DNA of 64,000 nucleotides. Origin: Marinobacter sp. SS13-12 (lineage in GTDB: Bacteria > Pseudomonadota > Gammaproteobacteria > Pseudomonadales > Oleiphilaceae). Shown here in pieces: positions 9,103 to 16,877 of the stretch. The number at the start of each line of letters is the position of its first letter. The first letter of the stretch is position 1. The notes beneath the pieces are model-generated. The model was given only the letters and a program-made list of their open reading frames with translations, searched no databases and was not told the origin of the DNA. The stretch is taken from NCBI RefSeq assembly GCF_030227115.1, contig NZ_JASSUA010000001.1, positions 1,178,001 to 1,242,000 of the forward strand, read 5' to 3'. The translations under genes were made by a program, and so were the position numbers.

Positions 9103-9136
9103 GTAGGTCGGATTAGGCGAAGCCGTAATCCGACAA
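9103..9136. repeat. REP-like palindrome ('GTCGGATTA' family), copy 1
   Basis: GTAGGTCGGATTAGGCGAAG followed by CCGTAATCCGAC folds into a near-perfect stem with a small GAA loop and a one-base bulge. Related copies are at 38595–38627, 38645–38680 and 42171–42203. Each lies at a gene 3' end; this one follows the acyl-CoA dehydrogenase stop by about 10 bp. Confidence 0.85.
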
Positions 9137-9146
9137 AACCAACCCC

Positions 9147-10286
9147 CTAAAACCGCATCTGCTTCGCGATCAACTCTTTCATAATCTCATCGGTACCACC
9201 ACCAATCGACAGAATCTTCCCATCCCGGTACAGCCGCTCCACCACCGATTCCCGCATATACCCCATGCCACCATGAATCTGGACGGCTTCGCGGGTGACC
9301 TTCTCACAAACGTCCACCGCAAAGTTCTTCGCCATCGCCACCTGTTTGATCGGGTTCTTGCCCGCCTGCATCAGCGCTGCGCAGCGGTAGGTGTACTCCC
9401 GCGCCACATCCACCTGGGTAGCCATGTCCACCAGCTTGTGGCGCGTTACCTGGAAGCCTTTGACCGGGCGACCAAACGCCTCCCGTTGCCCGGCCCAGGC
9501 CAAGGCCGCTTCCAGGGCTATTTCGGCGGTCATGTACGCCATAATCGAGAGACTCAGGCGCTCCGCCAGAAAATTGCTCATGATGGCAATAAAGCCGGCG
9601 TTTTCGGCGCCGATCAGGCGGTTGACCGGCACCCGGCAGTCTTCAAAGAACAGTTCCGCTGTATCGCTGGCCCACCAGCCCATTTTGCGAAGTTTTTTGC
9701 CCCTGAAGAAACCCGGCATGTCGCGGTCAATCAGCAACAGGCTGACACCCCCGTGACCTTCGCCCCCGGTGCGTACTGCAACTGTGTAGTGATCGGCACG
9801 AATGCCGCTGGTGATAAAGGTCTTGCTACCGTTGACGATGTAATGATCGCCTTCCCTGACCGCCTTCGTCTTGAGGCTGGCCACATCAGAGCCGCCACCG
9901 GGTTCAGTGATCGCCAGTGCTGCGATCTTCTCGCCGCGCAGCACCGGCGGTACGATGGCCTCTTTCACCTCTGGTTGCGCCCATTTCGCCACAGGCGGAA
10001 GGCCGATATCCAGCGACCCAAGCCCGGCCACCAGGCCGCCAGAGGTGGAACGCATCAGTTCCTCTGAAACGGCGACCTTCATAAACACATCGCCTTCGCC
10101 AATGCCGCCGAGACTTTCCGGAAACCCGACCCCAAGAAGCCCTGCATCTCCAGCCTGTTTATAAAGTTCCCGGGGAAACTCGCCGGCTTCCTCCCAGTCG
10201 TCTATGTAAGGCAGAACATGTGTGGTAACAAACTTGCGGGCAGTCTGACGGACCTGCTCATGGGTATCGTTGAAGTAATCGGACAC
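9147..10286 (-). CDS. Acyl-CoA dehydrogenase (IVD/LCAD-like active site)
   Basis: A 379-residue flavoprotein of standard family length. The N-terminal helical domain, middle beta domain (AITEPGGGSDVASLKTKA) and C-terminal helical domain (QIHGGMGYMRE...) are all present. The usual catalytic Glu of the YEGT motif is absent (IGGGTDEIM). A Glu in helix G (LAERLSL, about residue 245) is placed where isovaleryl- and long-chain acyl-CoA dehydrogenases carry their base. It oxidises an acyl-CoA to the enoyl-CoA; chain specificity cannot be read here. It is a single gene, with a perfect 8-bp palindrome 54 bp upstream that could be an operator. Transcription ends near a REP-like palindrome. Confidence 0.9.
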   Translation of the reverse strand: MSDYFNDTHEQVRQTARKFVTTHVLPYIDDWEEAGEFPRELYKQAGDAGLLGVGFPESLGGIGEGDVFMKVAVSEELMRSTSGGLVAGLGSLDIGLPPVAKWAQPEVKEAIVPPVLRGEKIAALAITEPGGGSDVASLKTKAVREGDHYIVNGSKTFITSGIRADHYTVAVRTGGEGHGGVSLLLIDRDMPGFFRGKKLRKMGWWASDTAELFFEDCRVPVNRLIGAENAGFIAIMSNFLAERLSLSIMAYMTAEIALEAALAWAGQREAFGRPVKGFQVTRHKLVDMATQVDVAREYTYRCAALMQAGKNPIKQVAMAKNFAVDVCEKVTREAVQIHGGMGYMRESVVERLYRDGKILSIGGGTDEIMKELIAKQMRF

Positions 10287-10339
10287 GGAAAGCCTCCCTG
10301 TGATCGGAAATCATAGGAGCAGTCTCACTCAAATCAAAA

Positions 10340-10359
10340 AACCAAGCAAGCGCTTGGTT
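10340..10359. promoter_or_regulatory. Candidate operator upstream of the acyl-CoA dehydrogenase
   Basis: AACCAAGC (10340–10347) and GCTTGGTT (10352–10359) form a perfect 8-bp inverted repeat with a 4-nt spacer, about 54 bp before the start at 10286. The size and spacing suit a TetR-type dimer, the usual regulators of acyl-CoA dehydrogenase genes. The regulator is not in this window so far as I can tell. Confidence 0.55.
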
Positions 10360-10384
10360 CAATGAAGGCCCGAAAAGAATTTGG

Positions 10385-10492
10385 GCCGCGAAGAGGGGAG
10401 CTCATCAGGGGACGTCAAAAACATGGGTGTTTTTGTCGAGCGTACAGGGACGTATTCACAGCGTGCCCCTGATGAGCTCCCCTCTTCGTGGC
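10385..10492. repeat. Long-arm palindromic element, variant B
   Basis: Perfect 23-bp inverted arms (10389–10411 and 10466–10488), extendable by a G·T and three more pairs, enclose a 54-nt core. The core carries CATGGGTG, AGCG, ACAGGGACGT and AGCGTG in the same order as the variant A elements at 12891–13000 and 60232–60344. It sits 35 bp downstream of the rpiA stop, so an rpiA transcript would end in this hairpin. Confidence 0.8.
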
Positions 10493-10522
10493 TTTCCCCG
10501 AGCTCACGGTCGCCGCAGAAAG

Positions 10523-11203
10523 TCAGCCGTCCTCGCGGGAAATACTCTTGACGCCATCCTTGGTGCCAAGCAACAACAAATCCGCTGGCCGACGAGCAAA
10601 CAGGCCGTTGGTAACAATGCCTACGATATTGTTCAGCTTCTCTTCCACCTGGATCGGCCGGGAAATATCCAGGTTATGGATGTCGATAATGATATTGCCG
10701 TTGTCCGTCGTGAAACCTTCGCGGTAAACCGGGTCACCGCCCAGCTTCACGATTTCGCGGCCAACATAGCTGCGGGCCATGGGTACCACCTCCACCGGAA
10801 GCGGGAACTCACCCAGGATACCCACCTTCTTGGACTCGTCGGCAATGCAGATAAACGTCTTGGATACAGCCGCAACGATCTTCTCGCGGGTCAGGGCGCC
10901 ACCGCCTCCCTTGATGAGTTCCAGGTGTTCATTGGTCTCATCGGCGCCATCCACATAGAACTCGAGCGGCGCGGCACTGTTCAGGTCGTACACCGGAATA
11001 CCGTGACTCTTCAGCCGCTCCGCCGTGGTATCGGAACTGGCAACAGCACCGTCGAAGTCATTACGTATGTTGGCCAACAGGTCGATAAAACAGTTGGCAG
11101 TGCTGCCGGTACCCACGCCAATAATGCTGTCCTGGTCCAGATGTGGCCTGATGTAGTCCAGCGCGGCCTGGGCGACGGCTTTCTTCAGTTCGTCCTGATT
11201 CAT
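10523..11203 (-). CDS. rpiA: Ribose-5-phosphate isomerase A
   Basis: 226 residues, slightly longer than the typical ~220. The phosphate-binding [15 protein letters not shown] motif (about 29–43), the VDGADE motif (about 86–91) with catalytic acids, and the [11 protein letters not shown] motif (about 100–110) are intact. It interconverts ribose-5-phosphate and ribulose-5-phosphate in the pentose phosphate pathway. It is divergent from ilvA, with 142 bp between the starts. Its 3' end runs into the palindromic element at 10385–10492. Confidence 0.98.
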   Translation of the reverse strand: MNQDELKKAVAQAALDYIRPHLDQDSIIGVGTGSTANCFIDLLANIRNDFDGAVASSDTTAERLKSHGIPVYDLNSAAPLEFYVDGADETNEHLELIKGGGGALTREKIVAAVSKTFICIADESKKVGILGEFPLPVEVVPMARSYVGREIVKLGGDPVYREGFTTDNGNIIIDIHNLDISRPIQVEEKLNNIVGIVTNGLFARRPADLLLLGTKDGVKSISREDG

Positions 11204-11345
11204 TGAAGGAGCTCCGGTTTTTTCGGGAAATGGTCACAGTGTCCGCCATTATAGCGCTTCCGGGCGACCCGCTTATAGACGGAACCCCGCCAAAGTTTCT
11301 ACACTGTCCGTTTTTCCAACAAAACATCGACCTCCGGACGGAACC

Positions 11346-12881
11346 ATGCCGCAACGCTACATAAAGAAAATCCTTGATGCCCGTGTCTACGACGTGGCCA
11401 TCGAGACACCGCTGACCGAGGCCCGCAGCCTCTCAAAGCGCTTTGGCAACAACATTCTGCTCAAGCGCGAAGATCTTCAGCCGGTGTTTTCTTTCAAGAT
11501 TCGTGGCGCCTACAACCGGATTGCCCAGCTTTCGGAGGAGCAAAAAGCCAAGGGCGTGATTTGCGCCTCTGCCGGTAACCATGCCCAGGGCGTGGCCCTG
11601 GCTGCGAAGAAGCTGGGTATCAAGGCGGTGATCGTGATGCCCCAGACCACCCCGGAGATCAAGGTACGTTCCGTGCGTGACCATGGCGCCAGGGTGGTTC
11701 TCAAGGGCGATGCCTTTGATGAAGCCGCCACGCACGCCCAGGAGCTGATCGAGAAGCACGGTTACACCTACATCCCGCCCTACGATGACCCGGACGTGAT
11801 TGCCGGGCAGGGCACCGTGGCCATGGAAATCATGTGGCAGTTCGGCAAGCCTATTCACGCCATCTTTATCTGCGTTGGCGGTGGCGGGCTGATTGCCGGC
11901 ATGGCCGCCTACATCAAGTACCTGCGCCCCGAAATCAAGGTCATCGGAGTGGAGCCGGAAGATTCCAACTGCCTGCAGGCGGCTCTGAAGGCCGGCAAGC
12001 GCGTGGTTCTGGATGAGGTAGGCATCTTTGCCGACGGTGTGGCGGTCAAGCAGATCGGCAAATACCCGTGGGAGATCTGCAAGGATCACGTGGACGAGGT
12101 AATCACCGTTTCCACCGACGAGATCTGCGCCGCCATCAAGGACGTCTTCGAGGACACCCGTTCCATTGCCGAACCAGCCGGTGCGCTGGGCGTGGCGGGT
12201 ATCAAGAAGTACATCGAGCGGGAGCAGATCGAGAATGAAAACCTGATCGCCACCCTGAGCGGCGCCAACATGAACTTCGACCGCCTGAGGTATATTTCAG
12301 AGCGCACGGAAGTGGGTGAAAAGCGCGAAGCCATCCTGGCGGTGACCATCCCGGAGAAGCCGGGTGCGTTCAAGACCTTCATCAACGCCCTGCACAAGCG
12401 CAGCATCACCGAGTTCAATTACCGCTACGCGGATGCCACCAATGCCACCATCTTCGTCGGCATCCAGATCCAGGCCGGCGGCCACGGCCGCGAGGACCTG
12501 ATCCAGGATCTTCGGGAAACCGGTTACTCGGTGATCGACCTGACCGACAGCGACCTGGCCAAGCAGCACATCCGCCATATGGTGGGCGGCCACGCGCCGA
12601 GCATCACCAATGAAAAAGTCTTCCAGTTCGAGTTCCCGGAACGCCCGGGCGCCTTGCTGAAATTCCTGATGTCACTGGGCACCCGCTGGAACATCTCCAT
12701 GTTCCACTACCGCAACCACGGTGCGGCCTACAGCCGTGTGCTGCTCGGAGCTCAGGTGGAAGATGACGAGGTGAAAGACTTCGAAAAAATGCTCGACAAG
12801 GTCGGTTTCCGCTACGAAAACATGACTGATAACGAGGCTTATCAGCTGTTTTTGGGTGCAGGTAATAACAAGTCTGAATAA
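11346..12881 (+). CDS. ilvA: Biosynthetic threonine ammonia-lyase
   Basis: 511 residues, the length of the allosteric biosynthetic enzyme. The N-terminal PLP domain has the lysine-bearing motif PVFSFKIRGAYNRI (about 46–59), the SAGNHAQGVA segment (about 78–87) and the glycine-rich VGGGGLIAGM (about 178–187). Two ACT-like regulatory domains follow, beginning near AVTIPEKPGAF and FEFPERPGALL. It deaminates threonine to 2-oxobutanoate at the start of isoleucine synthesis and is presumably feedback-inhibited. It is monocistronic, divergent from rpiA, and followed 9 bp after the stop by a palindromic element that could terminate it. Confidence 0.98.
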   Translation: MPQRYIKKILDARVYDVAIETPLTEARSLSKRFGNNILLKREDLQPVFSFKIRGAYNRIAQLSEEQKAKGVICASAGNHAQGVALAAKKLGIKAVIVMPQTTPEIKVRSVRDHGARVVLKGDAFDEAATHAQELIEKHGYTYIPPYDDPDVIAGQGTVAMEIMWQFGKPIHAIFICVGGGGLIAGMAAYIKYLRPEIKVIGVEPEDSNCLQAALKAGKRVVLDEVGIFADGVAVKQIGKYPWEICKDHVDEVITVSTDEICAAIKDVFEDTRSIAEPAGALGVAGIKKYIEREQIENENLIATLSGANMNFDRLRYISERTEVGEKREAILAVTIPEKPGAFKTFINALHKRSITEFNYRYADATNATIFVGIQIQAGGHGREDLIQDLRETGYSVIDLTDSDLAKQHIRHMVGGHAPSITNEKVFQFEFPERPGALLKFLMSLGTRWNISMFHYRNHGAAYSRVLLGAQVEDDEVKDFEKMLDKVGFRYENMTDNEAYQLFLGAGNNKSE

Positions 12882-12890
12882 CGCAGATTG

Positions 12891-13000
12891 GGATTGGGTG
12901 CAGGAGGCCTTCCAAAACTGTGCGGAGCCATGGATGGCGGAGCTCAAGCGCCACAGGGATGTGCTTGAGCGTGTTTTGGAAGGCCTCCTGCACCCAATCC
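12891..13000. repeat. Long-arm palindromic element, variant A copy 1
   Basis: Perfect 28-bp arms (12891–12918 and 12973–13000) enclose a 54-nt core containing CATGGATG, AGCG, ACAGGGATGT and AGCGTG. Inside the core, GCTCAAGC pairs with GCTTGAGC, and GCCAT with ATGGC, so the whole can form a three-way junction. It begins 9 bp after the ilvA stop. The copy at 60232–60344 has the same 28-bp geometry but different arm sequence. Confidence 0.9.
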
Positions 13001-13079
13001 GGCAGGCTAACTCCATTCTTACAAAATTTTAACCTGTGAAAAATTGTAAAACTCAGGATAGGTGTTAGTCTTTCGTCTA

Positions 13080-13097
13080 ATTCTTGAAAACAAGAAT
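13080..13097. promoter_or_regulatory. Inverted repeat upstream of a small membrane-protein gene
   Basis: ATTCTTG and CAAGAAT form a perfect 7-bp dyad with an AAAA spacer, 52 bp before the ATG at 13149. The surrounding 80 bp is AT-rich, as expected for a promoter. It could be an operator; the regulator is unknown. Confidence 0.35.
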
Positions 13098-13148
13098 AGT
13101 CCGCTGATTTAGATAGATTTTACTTTTCCGATTCCGGAGACCCTCACC

Positions 13149-13310
13149 ATGGACCGCAAGCCCGATATCATTCGGTCGATTGTGCTGATTTTTGCAGTTG
13201 GTCTTGTGATTACCGGCTTTACATCGCTTCAGGCTTCCGAGGATGAGCCCAGGGCCACTTACAGTGCTGATGGCAGCGAAATCGTTATGGTTCCTGCGGT
13301 CCGGGACTGA
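13149..13310 (+). CDS. Small single-pass membrane or secreted protein, unknown function
   Basis: A 53-residue ORF from the ATG at 13149 with CGGAGA eight bases upstream. The N-terminus is MDRKPDIIRSIVLIFAVGLV followed by ITGFTSLQAS. That is a charged start and a hydrophobic stretch (about 9–28) that may be a signal peptide ending near LQAS or a membrane anchor. The remaining ~22 residues are acidic and end in VPAVRD. An AT-rich promoter-like region with a dyad lies upstream. Its stop is only 6 bp from the ygfA stop on the other strand. I do not recognise the family. Support comes from the ribosome binding site, topology and position. Confidence 0.6.
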   Translation: MDRKPDIIRSIVLIFAVGLVITGFTSLQASEDEPRATYSADGSEIVMVPAVRD

Positions 13311-13316
13311 GCTGCC

Positions 13317-13964
13317 TCACCCCTGTTTCCCGGCTTTTACCCGATAATATCCCCGGTCCGTTACCACACTGTGCAGGGGGATATCCCAGGGCTCCAACGG
13401 TAATTCCGATACCTTCTGACATTCATGGGCCAGCCCGATCAGCTTGGGCGCCAACCGTGGCCGGATGCGCGTAAACGCGAAGGTACGGTCATAGAATCCC
13501 CCGCCCATTCCAAGCCTGCCACCGAATTCATCAAAACCTACCAATGGAAACAGTACCGCATCCAGTGCCCATGGCGGCCGCCTTAATCCCCTGTGGAAAG
13601 GAGGCTCGGGAATGCCGAATCGATTGGCTGTGAGCCCTGTGTCGTCGGTGTAGCGGCTGAATACCAGTCTGCCATGATGAACCGGGTGCAGAACCGGCAG
13701 ATAGAATCGGACACCCCTCCGGCGGGCGATGTGGGCATAGACCTGGGGGTCGATTTCACCGTCGTTGGGCAGGTAAATGGCCACGTGGCGTGCACGGTAG
13801 AGGTCGGGATGTCGCAGCAGGTTCAAGGCAAGCTGGTCGGCCGCTACCTGCTGTTCTTCCACAGAAAGAGCTCGGCGTTTTTGCCTGAGGGTCTTGCGGA
13901 GTTTGCTGCGTGATGGTGAATCGGAGTGGTCTTCGAAAGAATGGGGGGAGATAACGTTGGTCAA
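13317..13964 (-). CDS. ygfA: 5-formyltetrahydrofolate cyclo-ligase
   Basis: A 215-residue member of the 5-FTHF cyclo-ligase family. The basic N-terminal LRKTLRQKRRALS segment binds phosphate in this family, and the C-terminal GRLGMGGGFYDR motif (about 153–164) is diagnostic. It makes 5,10-methenyl-THF from 5-formyl-THF with ATP. The only start codon before the conserved region is a TTG at 13962–13964, with no clear ribosome binding site, 7 nt beyond the 6S RNA 3' end. This implies translation from a processed 6S-ygfA read-through transcript, as described for enterobacteria. The order zapA–ssrS–ygfA is conserved across gammaproteobacteria. Confidence 0.95.
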   Translation of the reverse strand: MTNVISPHSFEDHSDSPSRSKLRKTLRQKRRALSVEEQQVAADQLALNLLRHPDLYRARHVAIYLPNDGEIDPQVYAHIARRRGVRFYLPVLHPVHHGRLVFSRYTDDTGLTANRFGIPEPPFHRGLRRPPWALDAVLFPLVGFDEFGGRLGMGGGFYDRTFAFTRIRPRLAPKLIGLAHECQKVSELPLEPWDIPLHSVVTDRGYYRVKAGKQG

Positions 13965-13970
13965 AATAAG

Positions 13971-14147
13971 CTTCCCGGGCTGCCGTTATCGGATGTGGCC
14001 CTTGAACCCAAAGTTCAAGGTCGGTGGCCGCTGTGACATATTAGGCTTTCCCCGTGAGGGGACGTGCTCACAATGCCCTAGAGTAGCCACCTGGGTAGTG
14101 CGCATCGGCTCGAGGACGAATCCGACCAGCGAACAGCCCAGGAAGTT
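13971..14147 (-). ncRNA. ssrS: 6S RNA
   Basis: About 177 nt on the minus strand between zapA and ygfA, the classical ssrS position. The 5' end (ACTTCCTGGGCTGTTCG...) pairs with the 3' end (...GGCAGCCCGGGAAG) to form the closing stem. The interior holds the hallmark hairpin CCTTGAACTTTGGGTTCAAGG, near-identical to the CCTTGAACCAAGGGTTCAAGG hairpin of E. coli 6S RNA, plus a GAGCCGAT segment. 6S RNA mimics an open promoter and sequesters sigma-70 RNA polymerase in stationary phase. Ends are inferred from the promoter and the closing stem. Confidence 0.95.
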
Positions 14148-14153
14148 ATCTTT

Positions 14154-14184
14154 ATTATACGGGCATTGCCGGGGCTGATTGCAA
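14154..14184 (-). promoter_or_regulatory. Promoter of the 6S RNA gene
   Basis: A perfect TATAAT (14159 down to 14154) lies 6 nt before the inferred 6S start at 14147. A TTGCAA candidate -35 hexamer is at 14184–14179 with a 19-nt spacer. Confidence 0.75.
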
Positions 14185-14211
14185 CACCTGAATCGGATCT
14201 GTGTGTAATGC

Positions 14212-14508
14212 TTAGTTACCGGAGGTTTCGCCCAGGGCTGTATCCAGCTTCTCGTCCATGGCGCTGAGAATCGAGCTGGCGGCGCTGGACATGGTGTCCC
14301 GTTCAAGCAGGTCGTGGGTGATATTCAGGGCCGCCATCACTGCAATGCGCTCGGTGCCGAAGACCTTGCCACTGGCACGGATCTCCCGCATTTTGATATC
14401 GAGGTGCCTGGCGGCCTGTAAGAGGGCGTTCTGCTCTTCTTCAGGGCAGGCGACCAGGTATTCCTTGTCGAGAATCTTGACTTCGACGGTTGTCGGCTGC
14501 TTTGGCAT
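14212..14508 (-). CDS. zapA: Cell division protein ZapA
   Basis: A 98-residue protein of normal ZapA size. The N-terminal VEVKILDKEYLVACPEEEQ globular head (about 8–27) is followed by the conserved AARHLDIKMREIRASGKVFGTERIAVMAALNI region and a C-terminal helical coiled coil. ZapA binds and bundles FtsZ protofilaments at the division septum. The upstream ZapB-like gene overlaps by one base (TGATG), so the two are translationally coupled. The 6S RNA gene follows directly, the conserved order in this class. Confidence 0.95.
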   Translation of the reverse strand: MPKQPTTVEVKILDKEYLVACPEEEQNALLQAARHLDIKMREIRASGKVFGTERIAVMAALNITHDLLERDTMSSAASSILSAMDEKLDTALGETSGN

Positions 14509-14714
14509 CAGTGGTGCTCCAGTGCCCGGAGGCGGCCTATCATGGCTTCGATCTTGTTTTTGGCAAGATCATTCTTGTGCGTAAGCTGCGCCCGCTCGCG
14601 GTTCCAGTCGTCCTGCAGCTCGCGCAGCATCGCGTTGTCACGTTCCAGTTTGCGACAGTGTTCGATCAGCCTGTCGAGTTTGTCCGCCAATGCCTGTAGT
14701 TCGGACTGTTCCAT
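14508..14714 (-). CDS. ZapB-like coiled-coil protein (TIGR02449-type)
   Basis: A 68-residue, almost entirely heptad-patterned protein (LQALADKLDRLIEHCRKLERDNAMLRELQDDW...). It matches the small coiled-coil family that sits directly upstream of zapA in pseudomonads and relatives. A role in divisome assembly with ZapA is inferred from this fixed neighbourhood and from its similarity in size and character to ZapB; it is not shown by any catalytic motif. Its stop overlaps the zapA ATG by one base. It is the first gene of the zapB-like–zapA–ssrS–ygfA series; about 100 bp of promoter space precede it. Confidence 0.85.
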   Translation of the reverse strand: MEQSELQALADKLDRLIEHCRKLERDNAMLRELQDDWNRERAQLTHKNDLAKNKIEAMIGRLRALEHH

Positions 14715-14816
14715 GAGTCGTCCAACGCCTGTATCAAAGAAGTGAACTAACTATAAGTGTGGACTGCAAGCTGGTCAATTTACAGGGATGTCATGGCCCG
14801 CGATGCGTGACGTCCG

Positions 14817-16091
14817 TCACTCCGGCGCCACGTGCCCCAGCCCCTGTTTGCGGCTGCCACGCCAGGCCTGAAGGGCCGGAATCAGTCCTACAACAAACGC
14901 AGCGAAGGGTACGCTGGCAATGATCAGCCATTCCACCCCGTTCAACGGCCGCAAGCCGATCTGAATGCCCCAGGTTTCGAGCAGCCAGGGGCTGAGCCCG
15001 GCAATGCCGGCCGCGCCCGCTATCACCGCGAGTATGCAGGCCGCTATCGCCAGAGCCACGCATTCGATCACGTGGAGTGCTGCAATCAGCAGGGGCGAGG
15101 CGCCCGTAGCCCGGAGTATGGCGACTTCCTGCCGGCGCTGCACCTGTAGCGTCAGCAATACCGCAATCAGCCCGATCAGGCTGGTGACTACCACAAAACC
15201 GGTGATGCCCAGCAGGGCGTTCTCGAATTGTCCCATGATGCGCCATAGCTCGCTGAGGGCGACTCCCGGAAGAATCGCGGACAGGGGTTCCTCCCGGAAC
15301 TCATTGATTTCCCTCTGCACCTGGAAGGTCAGCACCTTGCGTTCGATCCCGACCAGTGCGGCGGTGATGTTGTCGGGCGTCAGGTCGCGCTCCAGGGCCT
15401 GTTCCGGGGTCACGGTGCGCCCGGGAATGGCGACACCGGACTCCCAGCCGATGTGAATGGCTTCCAGGCCTTCCAGGCTGACATAAACCGCCTGGTCTAC
15501 CGGCGTTCCGGTGGGAGCGAGCACTCCGGCTACTGTGAACGGGGTGTCCTTATGGTTCGAGAAGCTGGTCCGGCCGCCCCCGTGGGAAAGGATGATGTCG
15601 TCGCCCAGCTGATGACCATGCTTGCGGGCTACCCGGGCCCCCAGCACCACTTCGAACACATCGCTGAACCACCTGCCCTCGACCAGTTCGGGTTTCTGGT
15701 CGCGGCCGTAACGGAAGTACTCAGGAAACTGCTCACTGGTTCCCACCACCCGATGGCCGCGATAACTGTCACCGAGTGATAGGGGTACCAGCCAGTCTAT
15801 GCGCTGGTCTTCCTGCAGTTTCTGGTAGGTGTTCCAGCGAATGTTATTGGTGGCGTCGCCTATATGAAAAATGGTGTACATCAGAAGGTTCAGCTGGCCA
15901 CTGCGAGCGCCCACAATCAGGTCAGTGCCGGATATGGTATTGGTGAAGGTCTGTTTGACCTCGGTACGGAGGTACTGAACCCCCAGGAGGAGGGTGATGC
16001 TGAGTGTCAGGGTCAGGGTGACCAGTGCCAGCACTTTACGCCGGTACCACAGACTCGCCATCGCCAGTGAAAATGCCAACCGCACAGTCAT
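14817..16091 (-). CDS. FtsX/MacB-like ABC transporter permease of a zrg-type zinc-linked cluster
   Basis: 424 residues. One N-terminal transmembrane helix (about 20–42), a large periplasmic domain (about 43–285) and three C-terminal helices (about 290–315, 345–370 and 385–410) give the four-helix FtsX topology. The early ISGTDLIVGARSGQLNLLMY motif is typical of the subgroup found beside DUF2796/DUF3299 genes. It overlaps the ATPase gene by 4 nt (ATGA). This superfamily usually performs mechanotransmission or extrusion of lipoproteins or peptides rather than ion import. The zinc connection comes only from the cluster and the Zur-like box nearby. Confidence 0.82.
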   Translation of the reverse strand: MTVRLAFSLAMASLWYRRKVLALVTLTLTLSITLLLGVQYLRTEVKQTFTNTISGTDLIVGARSGQLNLLMYTIFHIGDATNNIRWNTYQKLQEDQRIDWLVPLSLGDSYRGHRVVGTSEQFPEYFRYGRDQKPELVEGRWFSDVFEVVLGARVARKHGHQLGDDIILSHGGGRTSFSNHKDTPFTVAGVLAPTGTPVDQAVYVSLEGLEAIHIGWESGVAIPGRTVTPEQALERDLTPDNITAALVGIERKVLTFQVQREINEFREEPLSAILPGVALSELWRIMGQFENALLGITGFVVVTSLIGLIAVLLTLQVQRRQEVAILRATGASPLLIAALHVIECVALAIAACILAVIAGAAGIAGLSPWLLETWGIQIGLRPLNGVEWLIIASVPFAAFVVGLIPALQAWRGSRKQGLGHVAPE

Positions 16092-16828
16092 TGGGCCCTC
16101 TCCAGCGTATCCAGCGCAGTCAGCGCAATCTGGTGGTTGAATCGCTCGGCCAGGCTCTGATCGTGGCTGACAAAAATAACGGATGACTGTTTTGCCTCTG
16201 CCAGCCCGAGCAACAGTTCGATAAAGCGATCGCGGTTGTCGCTGTCAAGGGCGGAGGTGGGCTCGTCCGCCAGGATCAGTTCCGGTCCACCGGTCAGTGC
16301 CCGCGCTGCGGCCACCCGTTGCTGCTGGCCAACGCTCAGCCCCGTCACCCGGCGATGCCAATGGCTCGGGGGGATGTCCAGGGCGGTCAGCAGGGACTCG
16401 GCTTCGCTCTCCGGACTAGGCAAGGCACGGGCACGGCGTTTAGGGGAAAGCCGGCATGGCAGCATGACGTTGTCCAGGGTAGTGAGGTAGGGCACCAGAT
16501 TGAACTGCTGGAAGATCACGCCCATGTGGTCGGCCCTGAACCGGTCCCGCTGGCCGCCGCTCAGGCGGGCCAGGTCGGTTCCGAGCAGGCTCAGTTTGCC
16601 GGCGTCGGGGAGAATCAGGCCACCGAGCAGGCTCAGGAGTGTGCTCTTTCCGCTGCCACTGGGGCCACGAAGGAAAAGGTGTTCACCGGCGTTCAGTGTG
16701 ATGTCCGGGTAGCGTAATGGCGGCTGGGTCTTGTCCCAGCAAAAGGCCAGGTTGCTGATGCTGAGAGCTTGCCGGGGGACTGCGGAACTATCCGCTGACA
16801 AGTCTGTCTTGCTGGTCATGTCAGGCAT
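16088..16828 (-). CDS. LolD/MacB-like ABC transporter ATPase of a zrg-type zinc-linked cluster
   Basis: 246 residues with a complete ATPase core: Walker A GPSGSGKST (about 55–63), the Q-loop in GVIFQQFNLVPYLT, the signature LSVGQQQRVAAARAL (about 163–177), Walker B LILADEPT and the switch His in VSHDQ. It is coupled by ATGA overlap to the FtsX-like permease downstream. The start at 16826–16828 lies 49 bp from the divergent DUF3299 gene. Together with DUF3299 and DUF2796 it reproduces the gene content of the zinc-regulated zrg cluster known from Vibrio, although here the genes form three transcription units rather than one. Confidence 0.87.
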   Translation of the reverse strand: MPDMTSKTDLSADSSAVPRQALSISNLAFCWDKTQPPLRYPDITLNAGEHLFLRGPSGSGKSTLLSLLGGLILPDAGKLSLLGTDLARLSGGQRDRFRADHMGVIFQQFNLVPYLTTLDNVMLPCRLSPKRRARALPSPESEAESLLTALDIPPSHWHRRVTGLSVGQQQRVAAARALTGGPELILADEPTSALDSDNRDRFIELLLGLAEAKQSSVIFVSHDQSLAERFNHQIALTALDTLERAQ

Positions 16829-16877
16829 TGGTCATCCGGTGTATGATTCCTGCATTATCTCGGGAGTAACTGGTCTT

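Noticed and set aside
10389..10488. CRISPR or attachment-site interpretation of the long inverted repeat
   Set aside because: There is a single inverted pair, not a regular direct array, and no integrase or tRNA is nearby; it belongs to the dispersed palindrome family.
12604..12993. 129-codon minus-strand ORF over the ilvA end
   Set aside because: It is antisense to ilvA and its N-terminus is encoded by the palindromic repeat; no ribosome binding site or family match.
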